The notes: generated by a model not told the origin, from the sequence alone. 64,000 nt of DNA from Sphingoaurantiacus capsulatus (GCF_042648405.1 NZ_JBHRXV010000004.1:248001-312000); one strand, 5' to 3'; counted from the first letter of the stretch, positions 32,298 through 45,067 are shown. A program made the numbers and translations.

Positions 32298-32756
32298 ATG
32301 CCGATCTTTCGCCGCCTGACCGCCACCGACCTCCCCGACTTCCGCGCGCTCAATGCGCTGTTCGCCGAGGTGTTCGACGACCCCGACCATTATGCCGCCG
32401 CGCCGCCCGATGACGGCTACGCCGCGCGCACGCTGGCGAAGGACAATGTCATCGCGCTGGTGGCGGTCGAGGACGAGGCGGTCGTCGGCGGGCTGGTCGC
32501 CTATGAGCTCGACAAGCTCGAGCAGGCGCGCAGCGAGATCTACATCTACGACCTTGCGGTGCGCGAGACGCACTGGCGGCGTGGCATCGCCACCGCGTTG
32601 ATCGCCGAGGTGCAGGCCATCGCCACCCGGCGCGGGGCGTGGGTGATCTATGTGCAGGCCGACTATGGCGACGCGCCGGCGGTGGCGCTCTACACCAAGC
32701 TCGGGGTGCGCGAGGATGTGATGCACTTCGACATTCCGCCGCTCCGCAAGACATAG
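32298..32756 (+). CDS. GNAT acetyltransferase, AAC(3)-I-like
   Basis: A 152-aa Gcn5-type acetyltransferase that looks close to the aminoglycoside 3-N-acetyltransferase AAC(3)-I group. Recognised stretches are VVGGLVAYELDKLEQARSEI, IYIYDLAVRE, RRGIATALI (acetyl-CoA loop), WVIYVQADYGDAPAVALYTK and LGVREDVMHFDIP. Length matches. Chromosomal, with no mobile genes around it, so probably intrinsic. Whether it acts on aminoglycosides cannot be told from sequence. Confidence 0.85.
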   Translation: MPIFRRLTATDLPDFRALNALFAEVFDDPDHYAAAPPDDGYAARTLAKDNVIALVAVEDEAVVGGLVAYELDKLEQARSEIYIYDLAVRETHWRRGIATALIAEVQAIATRRGAWVIYVQADYGDAPAVALYTKLGVREDVMHFDIPPLRKT

Positions 32757-32809
32757 TTGCCGATTGCAGGCGGCGGTCTAGACTTCGGCTCTTCTGATCG
32801 GGGGGAACG

Positions 32810-33379
32810 ATGATCGACGACACTCGCTCGCTGCGCGACCTGCGCGCGGACTATCTGGCCGGCAGCACCACTTCGATGCCGATCGCCGGCATGATTGCCT
32901 GGGGCCTGCTCGGAATCGCCGCGTTGCGGCTGCCGCCGGCGACGATCGGCACGCTGGCGCTCTACATCATGGGCCTGATCATGCCGCTCGCCATCGGTCT
33001 CGACCGGCTGCGGGGGCGCAACTTCTTCGCGGGCGGCGCGACCAATCCGCTGGTAAAGCTGTTCCTGATCTCGGTCGTGGGCATCGCGGTGACGGTGCCG
33101 GTGGTGATCATCGGCGCGAAGGGTGCGAGCGATCCGACGATCGTCGTGCTCGGCATGGCGATCCTCGCCGGCGTCATCTGGATTCCCTATGGCTGGGCGG
33201 CGGGCGACCCGGTCGGGATGCGGCACGCCGTGGCGCGCGCCATCGGCTGCTACCTCGCCTTCGCCTATGCGCCCGACGCGTACCGCGCGACGGCGATCTG
33301 CGCGGTGGTGGTGGTCGCCTATGTCTATTCGCTGACCTTCATGAAGCGGCCGTCCAGCGCGCTTGTGCCCGCCGCCTAG
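32810..33379 (+). CDS. multi-span membrane protein (DUF7010-like)
   Basis: A 189-aa protein with a short polar N-terminus (LRDLRADYLAGSTTSMPIAG) and about five to six hydrophobic helices covering the rest. The opening motif resembles a family of small membrane proteins of unknown function (tentatively DUF7010). GGGGGGAA lies before the ATG. It is 18 bases upstream of the oxidase-like gene and probably co-transcribed. No function proposed. Confidence 0.7.
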   Translation: MIDDTRSLRDLRADYLAGSTTSMPIAGMIAWGLLGIAALRLPPATIGTLALYIMGLIMPLAIGLDRLRGRNFFAGGATNPLVKLFLISVVGIAVTVPVVIIGAKGASDPTIVVLGMAILAGVIWIPYGWAAGDPVGMRHAVARAIGCYLAFAYAPDAYRATAICAVVVVAYVYSLTFMKRPSSALVPAA

Positions 33380-33397
33380 CTCGGTCAAAAAGCGGCG

Positions 33398-34507
33398 ATG
33401 CTTCTCGATCGCCGCAGCCTGATCGCCGGGACCGCCGCGCTGCTTCCGGGCTGCGCGGCGACGGGCACCCGTCCCTCACCGATTGTCCCGGCGCCGGCCT
33501 GCCTGCCGCGCGTGCAGGCCGACCCGAGCCGGGTGATCCGCCATGTGGTGGGCCTGCGTCCCTATCGCCCGTCGGGGTTCGTGGTGCGCGCCGAGGCGCT
33601 GGGCGCGACGAAGCTCGTCCACAACTACGGCCACGGCGGCGGCGGCATCACCTTGAGCTGGGGCAGCTCGAAGCTGGCGACGCAGCTCGGCCTGCCCGGC
33701 CACAGCGGGCCGGTGGCAGTGATCGGCGCCGGCATCATGGGGCTGACCACCGCGCGGCTGGTGCAGGAGGCGGGGTTCCCCGTCACGATCTACACCGCCG
33801 CGCTGCCGCCCGACACGACCTCGAACATCGCCGGCGGGCAATGGGGGCCGTTCAGCGTCTATCGCGACAGCGCGGTGACGCCGGAGTTTCGCGCGCAGTT
33901 CGCCGCCGCGCTCGACTATAGCTGGCGGCGCTTCCAGATCATGATCGGCGACGACTATGGCGTGCGCTGGCTGACCACCTACAGCGAGGGCGAGGCGCCG
34001 CCGCCGACCGCGGCGCTGTATCCCTATCATCCGGCGGCGCGCAGCCTGACGGCGAGCGAGCATCCGTTCCCGATCGAGCGGCTGTTCCGTTACGACACCA
34101 TGTACGTCGAGACCGGGCGGTTCCTGCGCCAGTTGCAGCAGGACATCGAGGTGTCGGGCGGCCGAATCGCCATCCGCAGCTTCGACACGCCCGCCGAGAT
34201 CCCCGCGCTGCCCGAGAAACTGGTGTTCAACTGCACGGGCTTGGGCGCGGGCAAGCTGTTCGGCGACAGCGAGCTGACGCCGATCCGCGGCCAGCTCGCC
34301 ATCCTGCTGCCGCAGCCCGAGGTAACTTACGCGCTGACCGCCGATGCCGGCTACATGTTCCCGCGCGCCGACGGCCTGATCCTCGGCGGCACCTTCGACC
34401 ACGGCAACTGGTCGACCGACCCCGACCCGGCGACCGCGGCGCGGATCATCGAGGCGCACCGCGACCTGTTCAGCCGGTTTCGCTGCCAAGGCACAACCGA
34501 AAGCTGA
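33398..34507 (+). CDS. circularly permuted D-amino-acid-oxidase-like flavoprotein
   Basis: A 369-aa FAD-dependent oxidoreductase with a twin-arginine/lipobox-like start (LDRRSLIAGTAALLPGCAA). Motifs are out of the normal order: the segment that ends ordinary D-amino-acid oxidases (VGLRPYRPSGFVVRAE, NYGHGGGGITLSWG) is at residues about 50-95, and the FAD-binding GPVAVIGAGIMGLTTARLV comes after it at about 105. The protein ends at GGTFDHGNWSTD plus a helix, where normal enzymes continue into RPxRP. This is a clean circular permutation. Predicted periplasmic, likely oxidising D-amino acids; that substrate is inference. Confidence 0.88.
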   Translation: MLLDRRSLIAGTAALLPGCAATGTRPSPIVPAPACLPRVQADPSRVIRHVVGLRPYRPSGFVVRAEALGATKLVHNYGHGGGGITLSWGSSKLATQLGLPGHSGPVAVIGAGIMGLTTARLVQEAGFPVTIYTAALPPDTTSNIAGGQWGPFSVYRDSAVTPEFRAQFAAALDYSWRRFQIMIGDDYGVRWLTTYSEGEAPPPTAALYPYHPAARSLTASEHPFPIERLFRYDTMYVETGRFLRQLQQDIEVSGGRIAIRSFDTPAEIPALPEKLVFNCTGLGAGKLFGDSELTPIRGQLAILLPQPEVTYALTADAGYMFPRADGLILGGTFDHGNWSTDPDPATAARIIEAHRDLFSRFRCQGTTES

Positions 34508-34512
34508 AGGCG

Positions 34513-35226
34513 GTGGGCAGCGAGACACCCCCTGCCCGCTGGCTCAATTGGTTGCACGGCTTCGGCTATGTCACGACGGGCGTCATCGCCTTACAGGCCA
34601 TTGTAATTGCAGCTCTTGGCATACCGGCATTCTATAGCGACCTGTCATCTCGAGCCGAGCAGAAGCGCGAGAACCGAACGCGTGAAGGGCCGGTGAGAGC
34701 AAGCGCGTTTCTATCCGACAATCTGGCCGCGTTGCCCACTGTAGAACCGGGAAGCGACACGTTGCGCTTTGTTACCGACGCGTCCGGCTATTATCAGCAC
34801 GCCCTGCTGCTGTCGTTGCGCCACGGGGCCGCCGAAGCGACCGGCACAGTAGTGCTTACCCAACCTCACCCAAAAAAGGCGGTCAGAATCGCCCATTTCA
34901 CCATGCCGCCCGAAGCCCATCGCAAACTGATGCAGCAGATTGATGCACATACCGATGGCTGGCCCGGCAAGGGGTGGGGCAACGCATGTCAGACGCGCGA
35001 TGGCCGCTTCACCGCTTTTGAGCGAGGTCGCGGCAACCGCGTGACATCTGGTGGCGGGTTTTGCCTGGCGCACTACGACCGCCTCGGCACGATTGTCTAT
35101 CAGGGCATCAGGGCAAACGTACCTTGTGAGGCGATGAACGAAGGTGAGCCTTGGCGCGAGGTTGGGGAGTGGAAAATGAACTGCCCACACCAAACTACAC
35201 CCCCGCTGTCGAACGCCGGCCGATGA
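34513..35226 (+). CDS. anchored hypothetical protein, paralog 1
   Basis: A 237-aa protein with one N-terminal helix (about residues 18-42) and a presumably periplasmic domain. It shares with the next gene RENRTREGP after the helix, then W-GKG-G-C, TAFER-RG, SGGGFCLAHY and a late IY...PC. The shared cysteines suggest disulfides. GTG start six bases after the oxidase stop; its TGA overlaps the next ATG. Local sequence is somewhat less GC-rich than its neighbours. Unrecognised family. Confidence 0.7.
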   Translation: MGSETPPARWLNWLHGFGYVTTGVIALQAIVIAALGIPAFYSDLSSRAEQKRENRTREGPVRASAFLSDNLAALPTVEPGSDTLRFVTDASGYYQHALLLSLRHGAAEATGTVVLTQPHPKKAVRIAHFTMPPEAHRKLMQQIDAHTDGWPGKGWGNACQTRDGRFTAFERGRGNRVTSGGGFCLAHYDRLGTIVYQGIRANVPCEAMNEGEPWREVGEWKMNCPHQTTPPLSNAGR

Positions 35227-35933
35227 GCGCAGTCGCACCAAGCAACGCCGGCCGGCGTCTAAAATGGCTCCATCGCATCGGCTATGTGACGACCGCTGTT
35301 TTCTGCGCTGAGTTGGTCGCGCTGGCCGCGGTCGCTGGTCCGGAAATTTACCGCATCGCGGCACTCTGGGCCGAGCAGCGGCGCGAAAATCGCACGCGCG
35401 AAGGGCCACTGCCCGCCGGCAAGGCGCTCACCCAGGAACTGGCGTTGTTGCCTCCACTGCCGAGCCTCGGCCGTGATGCTCTCCGCTTCGGCACGCACTT
35501 CTCGCTCAGTGATAAGAGCTATGCTCTTTCGCTCGCCCTCCCTGCCAATGCACCGCGCGCATCGGGCGAGATCTTGCGGATGTCGGTGAACGGCGACAAG
35601 CCGATATTGCTCTCGGCCGCACGCTTTACCATGCCGCGCGATGCCTATCGCCGGATGACGCAACAGCTCGACGAGCAAACCGACAATTGGAACGGCAAGG
35701 GCTATGGCGGTTGCCTTGACGGTGCCGCGACGGCGTTCGAGCGGGTTCGCGGACAGAAGATCAGCTCTGGCGTCGGCTTGTGTGTCAGCCACTACACGGA
35801 CCTCAGCCGCCTCATCTATCGAAGCATTAAGCCTTATGCGCCATGCGACGCCCTTCCCGAATATGACCTCTGGGTTGAGTCAGAAGACTGGGCGGCGACC
35901 TGCGCAGGCAAGCGTACAGCGCCGACCGACTAA
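35223..35933 (+). CDS. anchored hypothetical protein, paralog 2
   Basis: A 236-aa paralog of the preceding gene with the same plan: N-terminal helix (about residues 18-40), RRENRTREGP, then NGKGYGGCLDGAATAFERVR, SSGVGLCVSHY, and PCDALPEYDLW with a C-terminal Cys. Start ATG 35223 overlaps the upstream stop (ATGA); the longer frame upstream is rejected. Its stop overlaps the convergent dioxygenase stop by CTAA. Duplicated, coupled genes suggest a heteromeric pair. Function unknown. Confidence 0.7.
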   Translation: MSAVAPSNAGRRLKWLHRIGYVTTAVFCAELVALAAVAGPEIYRIAALWAEQRRENRTREGPLPAGKALTQELALLPPLPSLGRDALRFGTHFSLSDKSYALSLALPANAPRASGEILRMSVNGDKPILLSAARFTMPRDAYRRMTQQLDEQTDNWNGKGYGGCLDGAATAFERVRGQKISSGVGLCVSHYTDLSRLIYRSIKPYAPCDALPEYDLWVESEDWAATCAGKRTAPTD

Positions 35934-36769
35934 AATTCGGTATCGCCGATTGTTGTTCGGTGCAGCAAACGGGCGTGGCCTTCGTAGCCGCCGGTGGCGC
36001 GGTGGAGGAGCGAGCGGTTGTCCCACATGATCAGCATGTCGGGCTCCCACGCATGGGCGTAGACGAAGCGGTCCTGCGTCTGCCACGCATAAACGTCGGC
36101 GAGTAGCGCCTCGGGCTCGTCGGTGCCCTCGAGCCCGACGATGTAGCCGATGGTGCTGTAGATCGCCTGCCGCCCGCTTTCGCGGTGGCGGCGGATCAGC
36201 GGGTGGCGCTGGATGGCGGTGGCTGACTCGGACGGGCGGATGTCCATGCTGCGGCCCTTGTCGGCGGTGCCGTAGAAGCCGCTGGGTGCGTAGGCGCGGC
36301 TCGCCGAATGGAGCGCGGTGACGCCTTCGCAGCGGGCCTTCAAGTCAGCGGGCAATTCATCCCAGGCGGCGCGCTGATCGGCGAACAGGGTGTGGCCGCC
36401 GGTGGGCGGCACGGTGATCGAGCGCAGGCAGGTGCCGGCGGGCGGGATCGCCTGGAAACTCCAGTCGCTGTGCCAATTCTCGGCGAACAGCGGCGCGGTC
36501 TCGTCAGCAGCGCGCTTGACCGCGATCACATGGCGGCGGCCGGGGACCGAGGCGATGAACGGGTCGTCGCCGAACGGGCCGAAGGCGAGCGTGAAGCGTT
36601 CGAGATCGTCATCGTCGATCTGCTGGTCGGGGAAGGCGAGCACGGCATGCTCGACCCAAGCGGCGCGTAGCTCGGCGACGAGGTCGGGCGACATCGGTTC
36701 GTGCAGATCGAGCCCGGTGACGCGTGCGCCGCAGACCTGCCCGGTCGGTTCGATGTGCAACCCGCTCAT
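35930..36769 (-). CDS. TauD/TfdA family Fe(II)/2-oxoglutarate dioxygenase
   Basis: A 279-aa dioxygenase. The iron motif is WHSDWSF (His and Asp), the distal His is in RSLLHRATGG, and the 2-oxoglutarate Arg follows in RLLHRTTIGD. TGGHTLFADQRAAWDELP is the usual middle segment. The family hydroxylates or desulfonates small acids such as taurine, 2,4-D or alkyl sulfates; the substrate here is unknown. It lies 12 bases downstream of phoD and is probably co-transcribed. Confidence 0.9.
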   Translation of the reverse strand: MSGLHIEPTGQVCGARVTGLDLHEPMSPDLVAELRAAWVEHAVLAFPDQQIDDDDLERFTLAFGPFGDDPFIASVPGRRHVIAVKRAADETAPLFAENWHSDWSFQAIPPAGTCLRSITVPPTGGHTLFADQRAAWDELPADLKARCEGVTALHSASRAYAPSGFYGTADKGRSMDIRPSESATAIQRHPLIRRHRESGRQAIYSTIGYIVGLEGTDEPEALLADVYAWQTQDRFVYAHAWEPDMLIMWDNRSLLHRATGGYEGHARLLHRTTIGDTEF

Positions 36770-36781
36770 CCCGCGATCAGC

Positions 36782-38401
36782 TCACCCCATCCGTCGCGCC
36801 CCGTGCGCCACGCGCGCCGTCTTCGTAGCACAAGTGGCCGAGCGTTCGCGAATGGTGTCGAGCAGCTGCCAGTCGCAGCGCACTTCGTCGGGCGTGAAGG
36901 TCAGCGCCATGTAGCCGCGGTGCGAGGTATCGCACCATTTGAGCTCGGGGTTCGAGGACACCAGCGACTGCGCCAGCCGCGTCGGCGCGACGCCACGCAG
37001 CGACCATTCGAAGCCCGGCGAGGTCACAGAATTGGTGCCGAACTCGACGCCCGCCGGCTTGCCGTCGTTGGTGAGGTCGAACGCCCAGGCGTTGTGGCTG
37101 TCGCCGGCGATGGTGACGAAATTGGCGCCGGCATTCTGCGCCTGCGACAGCAGCCGCGCGCGCGCCGCCGGGTAGCCGCCCCAGGCGTCGGGATTGAACG
37201 GGATGCCGGCCTTGGCCGCGGCGAGGCCGGTGGTGAAGCGCGAGCGCGTGCGCTCCGACGGGTTCTCGCCGAGCCAGTCGGCGCTGGCGTCGCGCGCGGT
37301 GGTGAGGCCGCCCATCAGCACCTGCTGCGCGACGAGCTGCCAGCGCTTGTTGCCGCGCACCGATCGGGTGAGCTGATCGCCGACCCAGGCTTCCTGCTTC
37401 GCGCCCATCATCGAGCGCTTGGGGTCGGCGAGCGGGCCGTCGCGGAACGATTCCAGCGCCGATTGCAGGTCGGTCGCACGGGCGATGGCGCCCGCAAGAT
37501 CGGGCTGCGCGTCGCGGCCGACGAGGCGCGTTTCGAGGCGGACGAGGGTCAGCAGGTCGCCGACCTCGTAGCTGTCATAGTCCGCGTCGGACATCGGCAG
37601 CCATTCGCGGAACGCCTTCTTCGCGGCGGTCTTGCGTGCCTCCCAGTCGCCCTCGGTCTCCGGCTGATGGTTCTGCGCACCGCCCTTCCACGCGTCGTTG
37701 GTGATCTCGTGATCGTCCCAGATGTTGAGGCTGGGATAGAGCTGATGGAGCCGCTGCAGGTCGGGATCGTCGCGGTAGCTGGCGTAGCGGGCGCGATAGT
37801 CGGCGAGGTGGACGATCTCGGTCGACGGGGCGATCGGCCGGCCGGCCAGGGCATCGCGCTCCGACGGATAATCGCCGCGGGGGTATTCATAGATATAGTC
37901 GCCGAGGTGGACGACGAGATCGAGGTCGTTGCGCGCCGCGGCGTGCGCATAGGCGTTGAACCAGCCGAACGGCTTGTTGGCGCAGGAGAAGGCGGCGATG
38001 CGGAAGGACCGGATGCCACCTTCGGGCAGGGTGCGGGTGCGACCGGCGATCGACTGCGCGCCTTCCGGCCCGGTGAAGCGATAATAATACCAGCGGCCCG
38101 GGGTCAGACCGGTGGCGGTCGGCTTGGCGCAATAGTCGTTTCCGGCCTCGGCGACCGCCTCGCCGCGCGACACGATGCGGCCGAAGCCGGGATCCTCGGC
38201 GACCTCGAAACGCAGCGGCGCGGCGGCGCCCGTCGCGGGGACGTAGCGCGTCCACAGCAGCACGCTCGTCGCGCGCGGCTCGCCGCTGGCGACGCCGTGG
38301 GTGAAGCCGCGCGCCACGCCGATCGCCGCGGCCGGCGCCGCCAGCGCGCCGGCGCCGAACAGGCCGCCCTTCAGAAGCGAACGCCGCCGCAAGTCGATCA
38401 T
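36782..38401 (-). CDS. phoD: PhoD-family alkaline phosphatase
   Basis: A 539-aa phosphodiesterase/phosphomonoesterase exported by the Tat system (LRRRSLLKGGLFGAGALAAP at the N-terminus). Visible features are an N-terminal Ig-like domain (THGVASGEPRATSVLLWTRY), then the metallophosphatase core with LVVHLGDYIYEYPRGDYPS, NIWDDHEITND, and IAGDSHNAWAFDLTNDG. It probably needs Fe3+ and Ca2+, as known family members do, and releases phosphate from organic esters. It is followed by the TauD-type gene in one transcription unit. No Pho box could be confirmed. Confidence 0.93.
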   Translation of the reverse strand: MIDLRRRSLLKGGLFGAGALAAPAAAIGVARGFTHGVASGEPRATSVLLWTRYVPATGAAAPLRFEVAEDPGFGRIVSRGEAVAEAGNDYCAKPTATGLTPGRWYYYRFTGPEGAQSIAGRTRTLPEGGIRSFRIAAFSCANKPFGWFNAYAHAAARNDLDLVVHLGDYIYEYPRGDYPSERDALAGRPIAPSTEIVHLADYRARYASYRDDPDLQRLHQLYPSLNIWDDHEITNDAWKGGAQNHQPETEGDWEARKTAAKKAFREWLPMSDADYDSYEVGDLLTLVRLETRLVGRDAQPDLAGAIARATDLQSALESFRDGPLADPKRSMMGAKQEAWVGDQLTRSVRGNKRWQLVAQQVLMGGLTTARDASADWLGENPSERTRSRFTTGLAAAKAGIPFNPDAWGGYPAARARLLSQAQNAGANFVTIAGDSHNAWAFDLTNDGKPAGVEFGTNSVTSPGFEWSLRGVAPTRLAQSLVSSNPELKWCDTSHRGYMALTFTPDEVRCDWQLLDTIRERSATCATKTARVAHGARRMG

Positions 38402-38556
38402 GTAGCCTGTCCCCGTGCCGATTATCGTTGGGCCTCACTATGCGTCGATTGTGACGGTTCGGCCACGACTTGCGAATTGGGCTCGCGGATTGGAGGGTGT
38501 GCAAGTGAGTGGCACTCAGGCAAACTGCGGCCAACTTATTGCTGGGGAGACGAGTC

Positions 38557-39336
38557 ATGGCCACCGCGCTGAAAAGCCAGCCCAACGTTCGCGATCAGGT
38601 GTCCGAGGAGGAGTGGAAGCTCCGCGTCGACCTTGCCGCCGCCTATCGGCTGGTCGCGCTCTACAAGTGGGACGACGTGATCTTCACCCATCTGTCGGTG
38701 CGCGTGCCGGGGCCGGAGCATCACTTCCTGATCAACCCGTACAATTTGATGTTCGAGGAGATTACGGCGTCGAGCCTTGTGAAGATAGACACCAACGGCA
38801 ACCCGGTGATGGAGACGCCCTACATCACCAACCCGGCGGGCTTCACCATCCATTCGGCGATCCATATGGCGCGCGACGACGCGCATGCGGTGATGCACCT
38901 GCACACCCCTTACGGGCAGGCGGTGAGCGCGATGGAATTCGGGCTGCTGCCGCACACGCAGACCGCGATGATCGCACAGCATGACGTCGCCTATCACGAG
39001 TATGAAGGCATCGCGACCGACCTCGAGGAGCGCGAGCGGCTGGTGCAGGACATGGGCAGCAAGAACGCGATGATCCTGCGCAATCACGGTACGCTGACGG
39101 TGGGCGAGACCGTCGCCGACGCGTTCATGCGCCTCTATTTCCTCGAGCGCGCCTGCGAGGCGCAGGTCCATATGCTGTCGGCGGGCCGCGAGAACCTCTC
39201 CAACCCGCCGCAGGGCACGCCGGAGAAGGTCAAGGACCAGTCGTCGGGCCGCGGCATGCAGGCGCTCAACCAGATGCTCGCCTGGCCGGCGCTGCTCAGG
39301 AAGCTTGACCGGATCGATCCGAGCTTCCGGGATTAG
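38557..39336 (+). CDS. class II aldolase/adducin-domain protein
   Basis: A 259-aa protein with the class II aldolase fold. Zinc-type histidines are in AVMHLHTPYG, and NHGTLTVGETVADAFMRLYF is the typical C-terminal segment. Eukaryotic adducin heads and bacterial sugar-phosphate aldolases share this fold; many such bacterial proteins have no assigned substrate. GGGGAGA precedes the ATG at 38557. An upstream in-frame start is rejected because it lacks a ribosome site. Confidence 0.88.
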   Translation: MATALKSQPNVRDQVSEEEWKLRVDLAAAYRLVALYKWDDVIFTHLSVRVPGPEHHFLINPYNLMFEEITASSLVKIDTNGNPVMETPYITNPAGFTIHSAIHMARDDAHAVMHLHTPYGQAVSAMEFGLLPHTQTAMIAQHDVAYHEYEGIATDLEERERLVQDMGSKNAMILRNHGTLTVGETVADAFMRLYFLERACEAQVHMLSAGRENLSNPPQGTPEKVKDQSSGRGMQALNQMLAWPALLRKLDRIDPSFRD

Positions 39337-39337
39337 C

Positions 39338-39688
39338 TTGTCGCGCGTCGCGCGGGAGACGCATCCGGAAGCGGCGCGGTTGCGCCGCGAGGCGACGGAT
39401 GCCGAGCGGCGGTTCTGGCGGGCGGTGCGTAACCGGCAACTGGCCGGGTTGAAGTTTCGGCGGCAGGTTAGTTTGGGGCCATACGTCGCGGACTTTGCGT
39501 GCGTTGAAGGGGGGCTGATCGTCGAACTGGACGGTAGCCAACATGCGGACGCGGTCGAGTATGACGAGCGGCGCACGAGATATCTGGAAGCGCAGGGTTA
39601 TCGGGTAATCCGCTTTTCCAACATCGATGCGCTCACCAATCTGGAGGGCGTGCTGGAAATGGTCCTCGCCGCCGCCGGTCAACGCTAG
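39338..39688 (+). CDS. DUF559 endonuclease-like protein
   Basis: A 116-aa protein of the DUF559 (very-short-patch-repair-like nuclease) family. It shows TDAERRFWRAVRNRQLAGLK, FRRQVSLGPYVADFAC, IVELDGSQH (catalytic-type Asp/Glu) and YLEAQGYRVIRFSN, as expected. The start used is TTG 39338, just after the aldolase stop; a TTG 11 codons upstream is possible. Function is unknown; such genes are common, often mobile, and scattered in proteobacterial genomes. Confidence 0.8.
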   Translation: MSRVARETHPEAARLRREATDAERRFWRAVRNRQLAGLKFRRQVSLGPYVADFACVEGGLIVELDGSQHADAVEYDERRTRYLEAQGYRVIRFSNIDALTNLEGVLEMVLAAAGQR

Positions 39689-39695
39689 CGCATTT

Positions 39696-39838
39696 CCCCT
39701 CGCCCGCTTGCGGGAGAGGGAGGGGCCCGCCGCGAAGCGGTGGGAGGGTGAGGGTGTACCGGCCTCTCAGTTTTCCCGCCAGCGGCGATAGGCTCGCTGG
39801 CGCTCGCACACCCTCACCTAGCCTCTCCCGCNCAAGGG
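39696..39838. repeat. intergenic repeat, inverted copy of the 16543 element; contains N
   Basis: The reverse complement of the repeat at 16543-16669: it begins CCCCTCGCCCGCTTGCGGGA and ends ACACCCTCACCTAGCCTCTC plus a broken hairpin. One base at 39832 is undetermined (n), just where the complementary hairpin should be; the following CAAGGGCGG also departs from the expected sequence. Probably an assembly join. The 177-bp gap upstream of acs otherwise holds only its promoter and leader. Confidence 0.7.
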
Positions 39839-39865
39839 CGGAATTTTTCGCCTGGGGAGCCTGAC

Positions 39866-41799
<1,934 letters not shown>

Positions 41800-41803
<4 letters not shown>

Positions 41804-42072
41804 CGCCGCGCGGCGTAGAGGCCGCCGGTTTCCGGATCGCGCGTGGCGATGCCGTCGGCTTCGAGCTTGCGGACGCTCGCAGCGATGAGGCTCGCCTCGT
41901 CCCGGCCATATATGATCCGCGCGAGGTTGCTTTCGGTGCGGCCCGGGAAATCGATGATCGCGCGGCGCAGCCGCTCCAGCTTCAGATCGGCGGTCAGCTC
42001 GCCGCGCTCGGCGGCGACCAGCAAAGCTTCCGGCGGCTCCGCCGGCCCCGTGAACCAGTTCATGATACCCAT
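41800..42072 (-). CDS. small conserved-looking hypothetical protein (90 aa)
   Basis: A 90-aa (or 87-aa, if the Met at residue 4 is used) soluble protein: NWFTGPAEPPEALLVAAERG at the start, then a helical region with LKLERLRRAIIDFPGRTESN and VRKLEADGIATRDPETG. The latter resembles a winged-helix wing, so it may be a small DNA-binding or adaptor protein. Unrecognised; no signal peptide. Confidence 0.6.
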
Positions 42073-42340
42073 TGCTTACGCCTCGCTACGCGGAACATGG
42101 CGCCGCGATAGGGGCGCCGGCCGGTGGTTCAGAAGATCAACATGATCAGGACAGCAGCCGAAGAAGGGCTGCGGCGGCGCCGGATGTCGGCGGTCGCCTG
42201 CTGCATGCGCCATCGACAGCTCCGCCGCAACGATAGACACGCGGGCCGCACGCTGCCGGACTCCCCGATCGCCGGAACTGCGCGTAAAGAGAGGGTGTTG
42301 GCCTGTCCGTCGACGATGTGATTTGTGTCGCGTGCGATAT

Positions 42341-42368
42341 CTTGTGTTGCCGCAAGGTCACACCATAT
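42341..42368 (+). promoter_or_regulatory. probable RpoH (heat-shock) promoter of clpB
   Basis: CTTG (42341-42344) and CCATAT (42363-42368) are spaced 18 bases apart, close to the alphaproteobacterial sigma-32 pattern CTTG-N17-18-CCTATNT. The predicted start of transcription is about 20 bases before the clpB ATG, with AGGGGCG as ribosome site. The rest of the 325-bp gap 42073-42397 holds a small hairpin (GCAGCC/GGCTGC) and nothing else I recognise. Confidence 0.6.
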
Positions 42369-42397
42369 CGGTCGCAACCACCTAGATCAGGGGCGAC

Positions 42398-44980
<2,583 letters not shown>

Positions 44981-45000
44981 CCGCCCGCCCCTTTCTGCCC

Positions 45001-45067
45001 GTCATCCCGGCGAAGGCCGGGATCCATACCGACCGCTAGCATGGATCCCGGCCTTCGCCGGGATGAC
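45001..45067. repeat. REP-like double palindrome, copy 2
   Basis: Same element as 14420-14485: two inverted arms of GTCATCCCGGCGAAGGCC type, here directly after clpB (about 20 bp from its stop). Each arm forms a hairpin with a GAAG loop. The position suggests a role in 3'-end stability or termination. Confidence 0.85.

Noticed and set aside
42124..42321. 65-aa ORF upstream of clpB
   Set aside because: Arg/His-rich, no clear ribosome site, ends close to the clpB promoter; treated as non-coding.
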